A stretch of DNA of 42,039 nucleotides, taken from NCBI GenBank assembly GCA_016927115.1, contig JAFGNH010000086.1, forward strand, positions 1 to 42,039, read 5' to 3'. Made by a program: the position numbers and the translations under genes. This document shows, one piece after another, positions 1-9,714 of this stretch (within the stretch, counting starts at the first letter, position 1; each line of letters begins with the position of its first letter). The DNA comes from Anaerolineales bacterium (GTDB lineage Bacteria; Chloroflexota; Anaerolineae; Anaerolineales; E44-bin32). The notes beneath the pieces were generated by a model. The model was not told where the DNA came from. It searched no databases and saw only the letters and a list, made by a program, of their open reading frames with translations.

Positions 1-1218
1 GCGGGCCTTTTATACAGTTCCAATATGCTTGTACTGCTTACAAGCTTTGTCACAGCGCTGATTGTCCCGCGTCAATTGGGCGCTGAGTTGTATGGGGATC
101 TCACTTTTATCACGTCTTTTCTGCTGGCGAGTCAGGCTTTATTCGATTTTGGTGTATACGATACCGGTGCGAAACTGCTTGCCTCCGTTTCAGACAGGCA
201 GCATCAATCGCGGCTTTCGGGTGTATTCGTTTTTCTTTTTGCGATCATCGCCCTGGCTTTTTCGCTTTTTATCTATTCAGCGGGCAGCTGGGTCGATGGT
301 GTATTTGATTCCAATGTCGGAGTGACCTTCAAAATCATTGCGGTGTTCTCCAGTGCCTACCTGATCAGGGACCTTGCTTCGCAGGTGAGTAAGGGGCTGA
401 ACAGGGTTGTTGAAATATTCAGCATGTCTGTATACCCTGCGTTGGGTTATGTGACACTGGTGGTGGTGCTCAGCAAGGTTTCAAAGCTGACTGTTCCCAA
501 CCTTCTACTGGGAAAGATGATCCTGGTATGGCTTGCTGTGCTGGTTTGCCTGTTCAGGCTGAAGCCGGTTTTTTCCGGACTCGGGAGCGGTCTGAAAGAA
601 GTATTCGCTGATCTCCGATCGTTTGGTTTCAAAGTCTACACAGGCAGGGCATTGAATACTGCAGCCCGGCTTTCAGACAAGATGTTTATCGCACTGCTGG
701 GAACGAACACATCCGTTGGATTCTACTCACTGGCCCGGATTCTTGTTCAACCTATTGAATTCTTCCCGTACGCACTAAGCACCAGTCTTTTCCGGCGGTT
801 TGGTTCCCGCGATAGAATTCCCGCCAGAATCCTGCTTGTCACGATACTATGGCTGCTTTTTTCATCAGCAGGGCTGCTTGTGCTGGCAAAACCTGCCGTG
901 CAGTTTATTTTTACCAGTGAGTATATGGAAGTTTTACCAATGACATGGACTGCGGTGATTGGCGCAGTGTTTGGCGGGATGAGCCAGCCTTTTAATGCGT
1001 TCCTTTCTGTAAAAGGATATGGCCGGGAGCTTCGCAGAGTATCGCTGGTTCTTGCTGTGTATGATGTTATTGCGAACCTGATACTGATTTCTTTCTTCGG
1101 CGCCATGGGGGCTGTGTTTTCCTATATTGGTGAGCAGGCCCTTTCACTATGTTTTCTCGGCTGGTATTATCAGAAGGCAGCCGCAGAGCTTCAGTCAGAA
1201 AACGCGAGAGGGTTGTAG
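1..1218 (+). CDS. Polysaccharide flippase (Wzx/MATE-like), 5' end outside window
   Basis: The reading frame is open from the first base of the window, and eight codons precede the first ATG (position 25). The true start therefore probably lies upstream and the gene is 5'-partial. The visible part, about 405 residues, is a string of hydrophobic segments separated by short basic loops. It carries the family-like N-terminal pattern PRQLGAELYGDLTF, in which a 'GxxxYG' turn follows the first membrane helix. Proteins of this polysaccharide-transport family flip undecaprenyl-linked repeat units across the cytoplasmic membrane. It is followed directly by a polymerase/ligase-type membrane protein, the usual Wzx-Wzy pairing. 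The substrate cannot be told from sequence. Flippase assignment is fairly safe; the start is not determinable here. Confidence 0.85.
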   Translation, partial: AGLLYSSNMLVLLTSFVTALIVPRQLGAELYGDLTFITSFLLASQALFDFGVYDTGAKLLASVSDRQHQSRLSGVFVFLFAIIALAFSLFIYSAGSWVDGVFDSNVGVTFKIIAVFSSAYLIRDLASQVSKGLNRVVEIFSMSVYPALGYVTLVVVLSKVSKLTVPNLLLGKMILVWLAVLVCLFRLKPVFSGLGSGLKEVFADLRSFGFKVYTGRALNTAARLSDKMFIALLGTNTSVGFYSLARILVQPIEFFPYALSTSLFRRFGSRDRIPARILLVTILWLLFSSAGLLVLAKPAVQFIFTSEYMEVLPMTWTAVIGAVFGGMSQPFNAFLSVKGYGRELRRVSLVLAVYDVIANLILISFFGAMGAVFSYIGEQALSLCFLGWYYQKAAAELQSENARGL

Positions 1219-1295
1219 ACAAAAAACTGCCCGGAAAAACCCGGATTGGCAGAGGTAACGCCAGCCTCTTTGCAGGGAACCCTGATGAGATATTT

Positions 1296-2564
1296 ATGGA
1301 GAAGGCAGACTCTGGACGGGATTATCGGTATATGTTGACGAAGCGGGTGGTGATCGGGCTTTTCCTGGTTTCACTGTTTGCCACAGTGACCAATCTGATT
1401 CCCCTGAGTATTTCGTTTACGCTTCTTGTGATACTTCTGCCGGTGCTGCTGTGGCGCTTCTTCAAGGAGCCGGTGGAGCCGGTGCTGATTCTGCTCCTCT
1501 GTATGTACATCTACTACCTCCTGTCAGCCCTTTTATATTCACCGGAGACTCTGCTGGAGGTTGATTTCTACCGCAGAGATGGCAACTTCTTTGCCACATT
1601 CATGCCGATGCTGATCCTGGGTTTGATACCGCTCTCCATACCGTTGGAGAAAGTTATCAAAATCTTTGTCCCCTGGTCAGCCGTTTTCTTGCTGGGCGCA
1701 TATCTGCTGCTGCCGGCTGAAGCACCACACCTGCACCATCTATCCTTTATCGCCCACAATGCAGCCGGCGGATTTGTATCGGTTGTTCTGGCTCTTTGTA
1801 TTGGACAGGCTCTGCAGCGAGGCAGTTGGGTATACATTCCGATGTGTATCGTGCTGGCTTTTCTCCTTTTTGAAACAGGTTCAAGGGGGAGTATGCTTGC
1901 TGTTGTGATCGCGCTGGTGCAGGTGCTTGTCCTGAAGGAGCGATGGAATAAGCTTGTTGTGGCCGGGGCGGTTCTGGCGATGGTGGCACTCCTGGCTTTC
2001 ACCTATCCGGCCTGGATCGAATCCGGGAAGCCATATGAGTATCAGCCTGGCGCAGAATTGCTGCATAATTTCCGTTCACATACGATTGTCACACGCAGCA
2101 ATTACCTCTGGCCCAGGGCGCTTGATAACTTCCTGAAATCACCGATCTTCGGGCAGGGGTTTGGAAGCTATAACGATGTCCCCTATGAATTTACGGACTA
2201 TGGATTTGCTGTATTGAATACCAATCGGAATGTTATCAACGATGATGCGCATGCGCATCATTCCTTTCTGCATTTGATGTCGGAAACCGGCCTGATCGGG
2301 CTTGGATTGATGGTTGTGTTTCTGGTGATGCTCCATCGGCTGCTCAGGACTGCAAACCTTCCACCTGGTGCGGCCCTTGGACTGCAGATTGCCTTCTGGG
2401 TAATTATCTGGTCGTCCTTTACCGAACACCGGCTGACCACCCCGTCTCAGGTGCTGTCCTTTTCGATCCTGGTCGGATTTGTCCTGGCTTCAGTTCGGGA
2501 GAGCAGGGTGCAGGCAGGAGGGGTAGTATTGGAAGGAACTCCTGCGGTTGGAGATTCAGGATGA
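1296..2564 (+). CDS. O-antigen ligase/polymerase family membrane protein (Wzy/WaaL type)
   Basis: About 422 residues with some ten hydrophobic segments. It has the hallmarks of the O-antigen ligase/polymerase superfamily: a TGSRGSML motif after a central membrane helix, then a large periplasmic loop containing 'RALDNFLKSPIFGQGFGSYND' type residues (R, W, G-x-G-x-G), and finally the HAHHSFLHLMSETGLIGL signature leading into the last helices. Such proteins join lipid-linked repeat units, or ligate glycans to an acceptor, on the outer face of the membrane. The frame is open from 1149, but that would overlap the flippase by 70 bases with an atypical hydrophilic lead. ATG 1296 (weak GATGAG ribosome site) or ATG 1332 are more likely starts. 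The stop overlaps the next start as ATGA. Polymerase versus ligase cannot be decided. Confidence 0.82.
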   Translation: MEKADSGRDYRYMLTKRVVIGLFLVSLFATVTNLIPLSISFTLLVILLPVLLWRFFKEPVEPVLILLLCMYIYYLLSALLYSPETLLEVDFYRRDGNFFATFMPMLILGLIPLSIPLEKVIKIFVPWSAVFLLGAYLLLPAEAPHLHHLSFIAHNAAGGFVSVVLALCIGQALQRGSWVYIPMCIVLAFLLFETGSRGSMLAVVIALVQVLVLKERWNKLVVAGAVLAMVALLAFTYPAWIESGKPYEYQPGAELLHNFRSHTIVTRSNYLWPRALDNFLKSPIFGQGFGSYNDVPYEFTDYGFAVLNTNRNVINDDAHAHHSFLHLMSETGLIGLGLMVVFLVMLHRLLRTANLPPGAALGLQIAFWVIIWSSFTEHRLTTPSQVLSFSILVGFVLASVRESRVQAGGVVLEGTPAVGDSG

Positions 2565-3562
2565 AAGTGCTTATTGACCAACGGTGGAGCGGGATGCATG
2601 GCATTGGCCGCATTACATATGAGGTTATGCAGTTCCTGCAGGCCGACCCGACTGTCGATCTTGAATTCGTTGGAAGAGACCACATCAATTTTCCGGTTGA
2701 TCCCCTGTTCCTTTCCAGCGAGATTGCCAGACATAAACCGGATCTTTTTTTCAGTCCGGGTTTTAATCCGCCCCTTTTTTTCAGCATACCCATCATATTA
2801 ACATTGTGTGACCTGATACCGCTGCATTTTGCGGAAACCAGGAATCCCGGGAAGATACTATTCTACAATACAGTAGTCCGAAGCGCCTGCAGGAGGTCGG
2901 CCGGAATCCTCACGATTTCAGATCATGCAAAGAGGGAGATTCTTGAATGGGGGGAGTTCCAGCCGGAGAAAGTACACAGGGTATACCTTGCTGCCGGCAG
3001 GGAGTTCGAGCCGGAAGGAATGTGCTTTAAGAACAGAAGGCCGTATTATTTATATATCGGGAATGGCAGCCCGCATAAAAATGTCCCCCGCCTGGTTGAG
3101 GCGTTTGCTTTTTCGGGATTAAGCCGTGAATTTGACCTGCTCCTGGGAGGAATGGCGGCTGGTTATTGGTCTGATCTGATCGGGAAGTGGGGGTTGGAAG
3201 GCAGTGTCAGGGAGATGGGGCTTCTTCCTGACGAGGAGCTGCCGTCTCTGTATCGCGGTGCATACTGCTTCGCTTTCCCATCGCTCTATGAGGGTTTCGG
3301 CCTGCCTCCACTTGAAGCTATGGCTTGCGGCACACCTGTGGTTGTGTCCAATACCACGTCCCTTCCGGAGGTTGTTGGGGAGGCGGGATATTACGTGGAT
3401 CCGCTTGATGTTGAAAGTATCGCGGACGGCCTGCTACGGATGACCGATCAGACTCTTCATGAAGAGCTGGCGCAAAAGGGCCTGGACCAAGCACAGCAGT
3501 TTTCGTGGGAGAAGACTATTGCAGAGATCTGGCGTATGATGCGGGATGCTGCAGCATCGTAA
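2561..3562 (+). CDS. GT4-family glycosyltransferase
   Basis: A 333-residue retaining glycosyltransferase of GT-B fold. The N-terminal half begins [22 protein letters not shown], a glycine-rich acceptor-domain loop typical of mannosyltransferase-like GT4 enzymes. The C-terminal nucleotide-sugar domain has the '[10 protein letters not shown]' motif and the E-x7-E element Y243-EGFGLPPLE (E244 to E252), followed by [19 protein letters not shown]. Start ATG 2561 overlaps the stop of the polymerase gene by four bases, so the two are probably translationally coupled. It lies just upstream of a GDP-mannose dehydratase and may use a GDP-sugar, which is inference from context. Cytoplasmic or membrane-peripheral. 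The family call is strong; donor and acceptor are unknown. Confidence 0.88.
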   Translation: MKVLIDQRWSGMHGIGRITYEVMQFLQADPTVDLEFVGRDHINFPVDPLFLSSEIARHKPDLFFSPGFNPPLFFSIPIILTLCDLIPLHFAETRNPGKILFYNTVVRSACRRSAGILTISDHAKREILEWGEFQPEKVHRVYLAAGREFEPEGMCFKNRRPYYLYIGNGSPHKNVPRLVEAFAFSGLSREFDLLLGGMAAGYWSDLIGKWGLEGSVREMGLLPDEELPSLYRGAYCFAFPSLYEGFGLPPLEAMACGTPVVVSNTTSLPEVVGEAGYYVDPLDVESIADGLLRMTDQTLHEELAQKGLDQAQQFSWEKTIAEIWRMMRDAAAS

Positions 3563-3577
3563 GGAAGGTATGGAAGT

Positions 3578-4561
3578 ATGCCAAAACGGGCGTTGATCAC
3601 GGGGATTACCGGGCAGGATGGTTCGTACCTGGCTGAGTTCCTGCTGAACAAGGGCTATGAGGTTTATGGCATGGTACGGCGGACCAGCTTCACCAGCGAA
3701 GAACGCATTTGCCATCTGCAGGGATCCATCCATTTTGTTCGTGGCGACCTGATTGATCAATCGCTGCTTCTGACGGTTCTTGAAGAAGTACAGCCTGATG
3801 AGATCTACAACCTGGCCGCGCAGTCCTTTCTGGGCGATTCCTGGAAACAGCCTGTGCTCACCGCTGAATCCACAGGTGTGGGGGCAGCGAAACTGTTGGA
3901 AGCGGTGAGGATTGTTTGCCCGGGGGCGCGATTTTATCAGGCATCAAGCAGTGAGCTGTTCGGAACGCCGCTTGAATCCCCTCAGACGGAAAACACACCG
4001 TTTAATCCCCGAAATCCTTATGGTGCTGCCAAAGTGTATGCGCATTGGATGACCTTGAACTACCGCAGTTACCACAAGCTGTTCACTGTTTCCGGTATCC
4101 TGTATAATCACGAAAGTCCCCGAAGAGGGATAGAGTTCGTTACCCGCAAGATTACCCACGGTGCAGCAAGTATCAAACTGGGGCGAGCCAGTGAGCTGCA
4201 GCTTGGTAATCTGGATGCCCGGCGTGATTGGGGATTCGCAGGCGATTATGTTCGAGCAATCTGGTTGATGCTGCAGCAAGACACCCCTCAGGATTTTGTG
4301 ATAGCTACCGGCTGTTCTCACTCAGTCAGAGAATTTTGTGAGATTGCATTCAATTATGTCGGGCTGAATTACCGGGATTGGGTTGTGTTCAACCCCGGTT
4401 TTGATCGGCCGGTAGAATCAAAGGACCTGGTCGGTGATTCCAGTAAGGCAAAAAGGATGTTGGGTTGGGAACCCGAGACAGGGTTCAGGCAGCTGGTCGA
4501 AATGATGGTCGAGGCTGACCTGGCAGCATTGAAAAAGGCGGATATCGCTGGAGATTGTTGA
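3578..4561 (+). CDS. gmd: GDP-mannose 4,6-dehydratase
   Basis: This 327-residue short-chain dehydrogenase converts GDP-D-mannose to GDP-4-dehydro-6-deoxy-D-mannose, the precursor of GDP-fucose, GDP-rhamnose and related 6-deoxy sugars. The NADP-binding loop TGITGQDG lies at residues 8-15. The following VRRTS, the catalytic S124/E126 in ASSSELFG, Y148-x3-K152 and the NHESPRRG signature (177-184) match the GMD family. At 327 residues it is slightly shorter than many bacterial GMDs (about 340-370). The gene is 15 bases downstream of the preceding glycosyltransferase and 3 bases upstream of the next. No GDP-fucose synthase or RMD reductase gene is visible in the window, so the second step must be encoded elsewhere. 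Confidence 0.93.
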   Translation: MPKRALITGITGQDGSYLAEFLLNKGYEVYGMVRRTSFTSEERICHLQGSIHFVRGDLIDQSLLLTVLEEVQPDEIYNLAAQSFLGDSWKQPVLTAESTGVGAAKLLEAVRIVCPGARFYQASSSELFGTPLESPQTENTPFNPRNPYGAAKVYAHWMTLNYRSYHKLFTVSGILYNHESPRRGIEFVTRKITHGAASIKLGRASELQLGNLDARRDWGFAGDYVRAIWLMLQQDTPQDFVIATGCSHSVREFCEIAFNYVGLNYRDWVVFNPGFDRPVESKDLVGDSSKAKRMLGWEPETGFRQLVEMMVEADLAALKKADIAGDC

Positions 4562-4564
4562 ATA

Positions 4565-5719
4565 ATGAGCTCCTCTCTTGTAAATGCAAAAATTACATTT
4601 GTTCACGATTGGCTGATTGATAAAGGGGGATCAGAACTTGTGCTGGCAGCCATGCTTGAACTCTGGCCGAAAGCACCGGTATATACACTGATTCAAAACG
4701 CTGATGGGCCTTGCAGCGAGTTTCTTCAAGGGCATCGCGTGCAGACCTCATTCCTGCAGCGGATCCCGGGAGTGAAGAAACATTATCGCTCCTGGCTGCC
4801 TCTCTTCCCAATCGCAATCGAACAGTTTGATCTCTCCGAATTCGATATTATCATCTCCAATTCTCACGCAGCCGCGAAAGGTGTGTTGACCGGGCCGGAT
4901 CAGCTGCATATCAGTCACGTCTGTTCCCCCATTCGTTATGCATGGGATCTGCAGCATCAGTACCTCAGGGAAGCGGGGGTGCGCGGGTTGAAGAGCTGGG
5001 TTAGCCGATTGCTGCTGCACTACATTCGACTCTGGGATGTCCGGACAGCACATGGCGTGGATGAATTCATCGCGATTTCCCATTTTATAGCCCGTCGAAT
5101 AACGAAGGTTTACCGGCGGGATTCTCATGTTATCTATTCTCCTATTGATGTGGAAAACTTTCCACTTTGTTCAGAAAAAGAGGATTTCTATCTGACAGTT
5201 TCCAGATTGGTTCCATATAAGCGTATAAACCTTATCGTGGAAACTTTTAACGCAATGCCGGATAAAAAACTGGTTGTGATAGGTGCCGGCCCGGATTATC
5301 GCAAGGTCAAGGCTCTTGCCGGGCCGAACGTTACTGTGTTGGGACACCAGCCTCAGGAAATTTTGGAGGGTTATATGCAGCGGGCGAAAGCTTTTGTGTT
5401 TGCTGCAGAGGAAGATTTTGGTATTGTTCCGGTCGAAGCCCAGTCCTGTGGGACACCTGTGATTGCCTATGGCAAAGGTGGCGCACTCGAGACCGTTGTA
5501 GAAAACAAAACCGGGATTTTCTTCTGTGAGCAGACGACCGCCAGTCTGCATGAAGCTGTAAAGCGCTTCGAATCGATGGGTAATTGCTGGGACCCGGTTG
5601 AGATCCACAAGCATGCCGAGCGGTTCAGCAAGGCTCGCTTCCAGCAGGAAATTCTCTCATTTGTGGAGGAGAAGTGGGCTCTGTTTTGTGCGAACCAGAC
5701 CCCCGTTGAGGGAGGATAA
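4565..5719 (+). CDS. GT4-family glycosyltransferase
   Basis: A 384-residue GT-B enzyme. The N-terminus has FVHDWLIDKGGSELVL, the glycine-rich loop of WbaZ-like mannosyl/fucosyl transferases, and later CSPIRYAWDLQHQYL, which is typical of the same group. The C-terminal domain has LTVSRLVPYKRINLIV, GAGPDYRKV and the E-x7-E element in EEDFGIVPVEAQSCG (E283 to E291). It directly follows gmd (3-base gap), which makes a GDP-activated 6-deoxyhexose or mannose a plausible donor; this is inference only. Family call strong, specificity unknown. Confidence 0.88.
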   Translation: MSSSLVNAKITFVHDWLIDKGGSELVLAAMLELWPKAPVYTLIQNADGPCSEFLQGHRVQTSFLQRIPGVKKHYRSWLPLFPIAIEQFDLSEFDIIISNSHAAAKGVLTGPDQLHISHVCSPIRYAWDLQHQYLREAGVRGLKSWVSRLLLHYIRLWDVRTAHGVDEFIAISHFIARRITKVYRRDSHVIYSPIDVENFPLCSEKEDFYLTVSRLVPYKRINLIVETFNAMPDKKLVVIGAGPDYRKVKALAGPNVTVLGHQPQEILEGYMQRAKAFVFAAEEDFGIVPVEAQSCGTPVIAYGKGGALETVVENKTGIFFCEQTTASLHEAVKRFESMGNCWDPVEIHKHAERFSKARFQQEILSFVEEKWALFCANQTPVEGG

Positions 5720-5869
5720 CGGATCATATTTTTTGGGGGATTTGTATATCGCACGGATCAACCGGTTTCGAGAGACCACAGATGTTGCATTCAACAATTT
5801 TGATGAAGGAATAAACAGACCATTCAAAGCAGGCTCAGTTGAATTGAAAGATTTTCAGGAGTAAGCGGA

Positions 5870-5887
5870 AGCCCGGGTATTCGGGCT
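5870..5887. other. Short inverted repeat (hairpin) in intergenic gap
   Basis: AGCCCG and CGGGCT flank a six-base loop about 40 bases before the start of the bi-domain oxidoreductase. No T-tract follows, so it is not a convincing terminator. The rest of the 206-base gap shows nothing recognisable. Confidence 0.35.
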
Positions 5888-5925
5888 GTTGATCTCTACA
5901 GAGGGCGGGAAGCTGCCTGAAAGGT

Positions 5926-8064
5926 GTGATAAACGTGAAACAGGTGCTGATAAAAAGCGGAAGTGCGATGCTTGCGGATGTGCCCGCTCCTCTGGTCGGA
6001 CCAGACGGGATCCTCGTTGAAGTAGCCTATTCCCTGATCAGCAGCGGGACTGAGCTTGCTGGAGTCAGGCACTCGGGTAAATCTGTCGTGCAGCGTGTTC
6101 TTGAGAAGCCGGAACAAATCGAAAAAGTGATGAACATGCTGCGTCAGCAGGGAATCAAAAAAACTGTAGCACGCGTGCGTGAAAAACTGGATGAAGGAAC
6201 CCCGACTGGTTACTCATGTTCCGGTGTCGTGATCCAGGTCGGCTCCAGGGTGCGGGATTTCCAGCGAGGGGACCGGGTTGCCTGCGCCGGGGCAGGGGTT
6301 GCCCAGCATGCAGAGATTGTTTTGGTTCCCCACAACCTGGCAGTGCAGGTACCATCGGGATGCAGTCTGCGTGATGCTTCATCCGTTGCGCTCGGCAGTA
6401 TTGCCATGCAGGGTGTCCGCCGGGCGGATCCCGGGTTGGGTGAAACTGTGGCTGTTTTTGGCCTTGGTTTGCTGGGCCAGATTACTACAATGCTTCTGAA
6501 GGCTAACGGCTGCCGCGTTGCAGGTGTGGATATCGACCCACGACGTACGGCCCTTGCTTTGCGGCTTGGGGCAGATCTCGGTTTGACCGCTGGTTTCGAT
6601 TCTGTTCAGGAGGCACTAAGCGAATTTACATCCGGCTTCGGTGTGGACAGCACGATTATCACTGCAGCTTCAGAAGGTAATGAGCTGGTTCAACAGGCTA
6701 TGGAGGTCACGCGGAAAAAAGGGCGAGTGGTGGTCGTAGGAGCAGTGGGACTGGGCTTACAGCGCTCGCCTTTCTATGAAAAGGAGATTGATTTTCTGAT
6801 TTCCACTTCCTATGGCCCTGGCCGCTATGATCCCCGCTATGAAAACCAGGGGCTGGACTATCCATATGCCTACGTGCGCTGGACGGAACGGAGAAATATG
6901 GCTGAATATCTGCGTTTGATCGCTGCAGATCGGGTCAAACTTGATGATGTTCTTGAGAAGGAAGTTGATCTCAGCCAGGCTGCATATGCCTATCAAATGC
7001 TTGATTCAGGTGATCCCAGGCCGCTCGGGGTTGTGCTTTGTTACGACACCGATGCAGATAATCAGCAGAAAAAAGTCAGCACCAGTATCAGGTTGAAACC
7101 ATTCAAACCCGACAGCAGGATTGGCGTGGCGCTGATCGGAGCGGGGGGATTTGCACGGGGGGTGCATATTCCGAACCTTCGGCAGCTTTCTTCTTTGTAT
7201 CATCTGCGTGCTGTTGTCAGCGGAACGCCGACTAATGCTGCTTCGGCTGCCAGGCAGTTTGGAGCGGACTATGCCACTACTGACTATGTCACGGTGCTGG
7301 CTGATGATACTGTGGACATGGTTATGATCTGCACACGCCACAACCTGCATGCAGCTATGGCAATCGAAGCAGCGCGGGCAGGGAAAGCGATCTTCCTGGA
7401 AAAACCAATGGCACTGACACTGGAAGAACTTCAGGAGCTTGTTCCAGTGCTCAGAGAGGCCAATGTGCCTTTTATGGTGGGCTTCAACAGGCGCTTTGCA
7501 CCTGCTGTACAGCGGGCAAAGGAAATCCTGAGTAAACGCCAGGGCCCGATGATGCTGTTCTATCGTGTAAATGCAGGCCCCCTTCCTTCAGATCATTGGG
7601 TGCAAACCGAAGAGGGTGGCGGCAGGATCCGCGGGGAAGCATGCCATATGCTGGACCTGATCCTGTACCTTACCGGTTCACAGGGACCGGTTGATCTCTC
7701 TGTATCGAAAATCATCAACAAGGACGAAGTGAAAACCCCTTCAGATAATGTGGCAGTTGTGATGCGGTTTGAAAATGGATCCATCGCGACACTGGTGTAT
7801 ACATCTCTGGGGACTATGGAGTATCCCAAGGAACGCGTAGAGATCTTCACAGGTGGGCGTGTTCTGGTGATCGATGATTTCAGATCGTTGGAGGTTGAAG
7901 GGAGTAAAGAAAAAGGCTGGCAATCAAGCGTGCAAAATAAGGGGCTGTTGGAGGAACTGGAGGCGTTCGCCCGCGAAATCAAAGGTGAGGAGGTACCAGC
8001 TTTTACGCTGGATGAATTAAAAACAGTTACGGAGCTGGCAATCCGGATCGATCAGGGAGAATAG
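5926..8064 (+). CDS. Bi-domain oxidoreductase (zinc-type MDR dehydrogenase + Gfo/Idh/MocA)
   Basis: A 712-residue fusion. Residues about 1-360 form a medium-chain dehydrogenase domain with a GLGLLG nucleotide-binding loop at 169-174; the structural-zinc cysteine cluster of classical alcohol dehydrogenases is not visible. Residues about 395-712 form a second Rossmann oxidoreductase of the Gfo/Idh/MocA family, with GAGGFARG near 404-411 and the catalytic-lysine EKP motif near 492-494. Proteins of this architecture recur beside heparinase II/III genes in polysaccharide clusters, as here (heparinase-like gene at 12464). They are presumed to oxidise or epimerise a sugar or nucleotide sugar in the cytoplasm, but the substrate is not established. 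The stop TAG overlaps the GTG start of the next gene, implying coupled translation. Confidence 0.86.
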   Translation: MINVKQVLIKSGSAMLADVPAPLVGPDGILVEVAYSLISSGTELAGVRHSGKSVVQRVLEKPEQIEKVMNMLRQQGIKKTVARVREKLDEGTPTGYSCSGVVIQVGSRVRDFQRGDRVACAGAGVAQHAEIVLVPHNLAVQVPSGCSLRDASSVALGSIAMQGVRRADPGLGETVAVFGLGLLGQITTMLLKANGCRVAGVDIDPRRTALALRLGADLGLTAGFDSVQEALSEFTSGFGVDSTIITAASEGNELVQQAMEVTRKKGRVVVVGAVGLGLQRSPFYEKEIDFLISTSYGPGRYDPRYENQGLDYPYAYVRWTERRNMAEYLRLIAADRVKLDDVLEKEVDLSQAAYAYQMLDSGDPRPLGVVLCYDTDADNQQKKVSTSIRLKPFKPDSRIGVALIGAGGFARGVHIPNLRQLSSLYHLRAVVSGTPTNAASAARQFGADYATTDYVTVLADDTVDMVMICTRHNLHAAMAIEAARAGKAIFLEKPMALTLEELQELVPVLREANVPFMVGFNRRFAPAVQRAKEILSKRQGPMMLFYRVNAGPLPSDHWVQTEEGGGRIRGEACHMLDLILYLTGSQGPVDLSVSKIINKDEVKTPSDNVAVVMRFENGSIATLVYTSLGTMEYPKERVEIFTGGRVLVIDDFRSLEVEGSKEKGWQSSVQNKGLLEELEAFAREIKGEEVPAFTLDELKTVTELAIRIDQGE

Positions 8065-9467
8065 TGTACACAGTATCGGTAACAGCCAAAAAAATTCTGC
8101 AGCGGTTTCCACGTATCAAGCGCAGAGCTGCACAGCTGCTGTCTTTAATGCCGCTTTCAGCCCGGTTGGGGCGTAATTTCTGGACCTGGTATGCCTTTTA
8201 TGAAGAATCCGAGTGTTGGTCACAGGAGCAAATGGCGGCTTATCAAATCAGCACACTGCAGCACCTGCTGACGGAGTTGAAAGGGAGCAGTCCTTATTAC
8301 CGTGATTTGCTGCTGGGTGTGGATCCGGCAAGTATAGATTCCGTTCAACGTTTCCAGCAGTTTGTTCCAACGCAGACACAAACTGATTTTTCAAGCCAGT
8401 TTGAACGGATTGTGGCACAGAATCTGGATCGGAGGGTTGAGCACAGCTCCACATCAGGCACAACCGGAAAAGCTATGCAGTTTTATCATCCATACAGGGA
8501 TGGGGAACGGGAGTGGGCCTCCGTCTGCCACCAGTGGAAGCGGGTCGGGTATATACCCGGGCAGTCCCGCAGGGTGGAGTTCCGCGGGCTGCTATCGAAG
8601 GGGAGTCTGGTTGAAGAATTCCCGCATCGGAATATGATCCGTTGTTCCATTCTGCATCTGGGGCACGAGCACATTCGGGTTTATGCGGAGGTGATCCGGC
8701 GCAACAAGATCAATTTCATTCATGGGTATCCGAGTGCTGTAGCTCTGCTGGCAGATGGGATTAAAACTTCAGGTATAAATTTCCCTCAGCCTGAAGCCAT
8801 TCTTCTGGCCTCTGAAATGGTTCTGGACTGGCAGCAGCAAAGGATCCGTGCGGCTTTTCCTGAAGCGAGGATATTTGCCCATTATGGTTGTGCCCAACGG
8901 ACTGTCATTGCCGGCTGGTGTGAATACCGGCAGGAGTATCATGTTCTGCCGCTGTATGGGCTGACTGAAGTTGATCCGGAAACGGGTGAATTGATCGCGA
9001 CCAATTTACACAATACGGTAAATGGATTCGTCCGTTTCCGGATGGGTGATGCTGCATTGGAATGGAGTGCGGAACCGTGCCCGGACTGCGGCCGCCCCTA
9101 CTTGCTCAGAATAAAGGAACTGGCAGGCAGACTGGAGGACTACCTGTACGCTCCGGAAAGAGGGTGGATCCCGTCAGCAATTATGACCTTCCCACTCAAG
9201 TCTCTCCGTGCAGTAGGAGAAATCCAGTTTGTCCAGAAAGAGCAGGATGAAATTGTGATTCGCTACATACTGAAAAGCCAGAGTCAGGAAGCGGAGGCAG
9301 CGGCAGAACTTCAGATTGCTGTGGAAAAATTCCAGGAGATGTTTGGACGCGAGATGAACCTTTCTTTACAGCGGGTGGATTCCTTTGAACGAGGGGCGAC
9401 CGGCAAGTGGAAGTGGATCGTCTCCGAGCTTGATCGATGGAATTACCTGAGGGAGCGGCGGGAATGA
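8064..9467 (+). CDS. CapK/phenylacetate-CoA ligase-like adenylate-forming protein
   Basis: A 467-residue protein of the ANL (adenylate-forming) superfamily. The ATP-binding loop SSTSGTTGK is at residues 128-136. Downstream are HYGCAQRTVIAG and a CPDCGRPYLLRIKELAGR segment resembling the cysteine pair and adenylation signature of PaaK-like enzymes. The CapK branch occurs widely in capsule and exopolysaccharide loci, probably activating a carboxylate to decorate a sugar; no substrate is proven. The start GTG at 8064 shares its G with the stop of the preceding gene. The first 60 residues are basic and amphipathic, which may favour membrane association. Family call good, role uncertain. Confidence 0.82.
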   Translation: MYTVSVTAKKILQRFPRIKRRAAQLLSLMPLSARLGRNFWTWYAFYEESECWSQEQMAAYQISTLQHLLTELKGSSPYYRDLLLGVDPASIDSVQRFQQFVPTQTQTDFSSQFERIVAQNLDRRVEHSSTSGTTGKAMQFYHPYRDGEREWASVCHQWKRVGYIPGQSRRVEFRGLLSKGSLVEEFPHRNMIRCSILHLGHEHIRVYAEVIRRNKINFIHGYPSAVALLADGIKTSGINFPQPEAILLASEMVLDWQQQRIRAAFPEARIFAHYGCAQRTVIAGWCEYRQEYHVLPLYGLTEVDPETGELIATNLHNTVNGFVRFRMGDAALEWSAEPCPDCGRPYLLRIKELAGRLEDYLYAPERGWIPSAIMTFPLKSLRAVGEIQFVQKEQDEIVIRYILKSQSQEAEAAAELQIAVEKFQEMFGREMNLSLQRVDSFERGATGKWKWIVSELDRWNYLRERRE

Positions 9468-9714
9468 TGGGATGGATGCGATGCATGCGGGCGCGTAATG
9501 GATGGGCGCGCTGTGGAGGGTTCCGGGAGAGGCAGCAGTTGGAACAGTAATCCGGATACGAAATGATCTGTTAAATGATGAGTTCCCTGGAACCCGTCCG
9601 TACGGTGTGCTGTGCCAGGACAGGAGACGGAGGTTTTTTGGTTTTTGCAGTACTCTACCCTTCACAGGATTATCCCGTGCGATACCCCGTAATCATTGCA
9701 GAAAGGACTGTGCC

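Noticed and set aside
5598..5864. 88-codon frame spanning the end of a glycosyltransferase and the gap before the oxidoreductase
   Set aside because: Most of it overlaps a real gene in another frame, and the remainder resembles nothing recognised and has no ribosome site.
9466..9500. Tandem repeat or CRISPR-like array
   Set aside because: It is only a short GATGG/GATGC-rich stretch with no regular unit or spacers.
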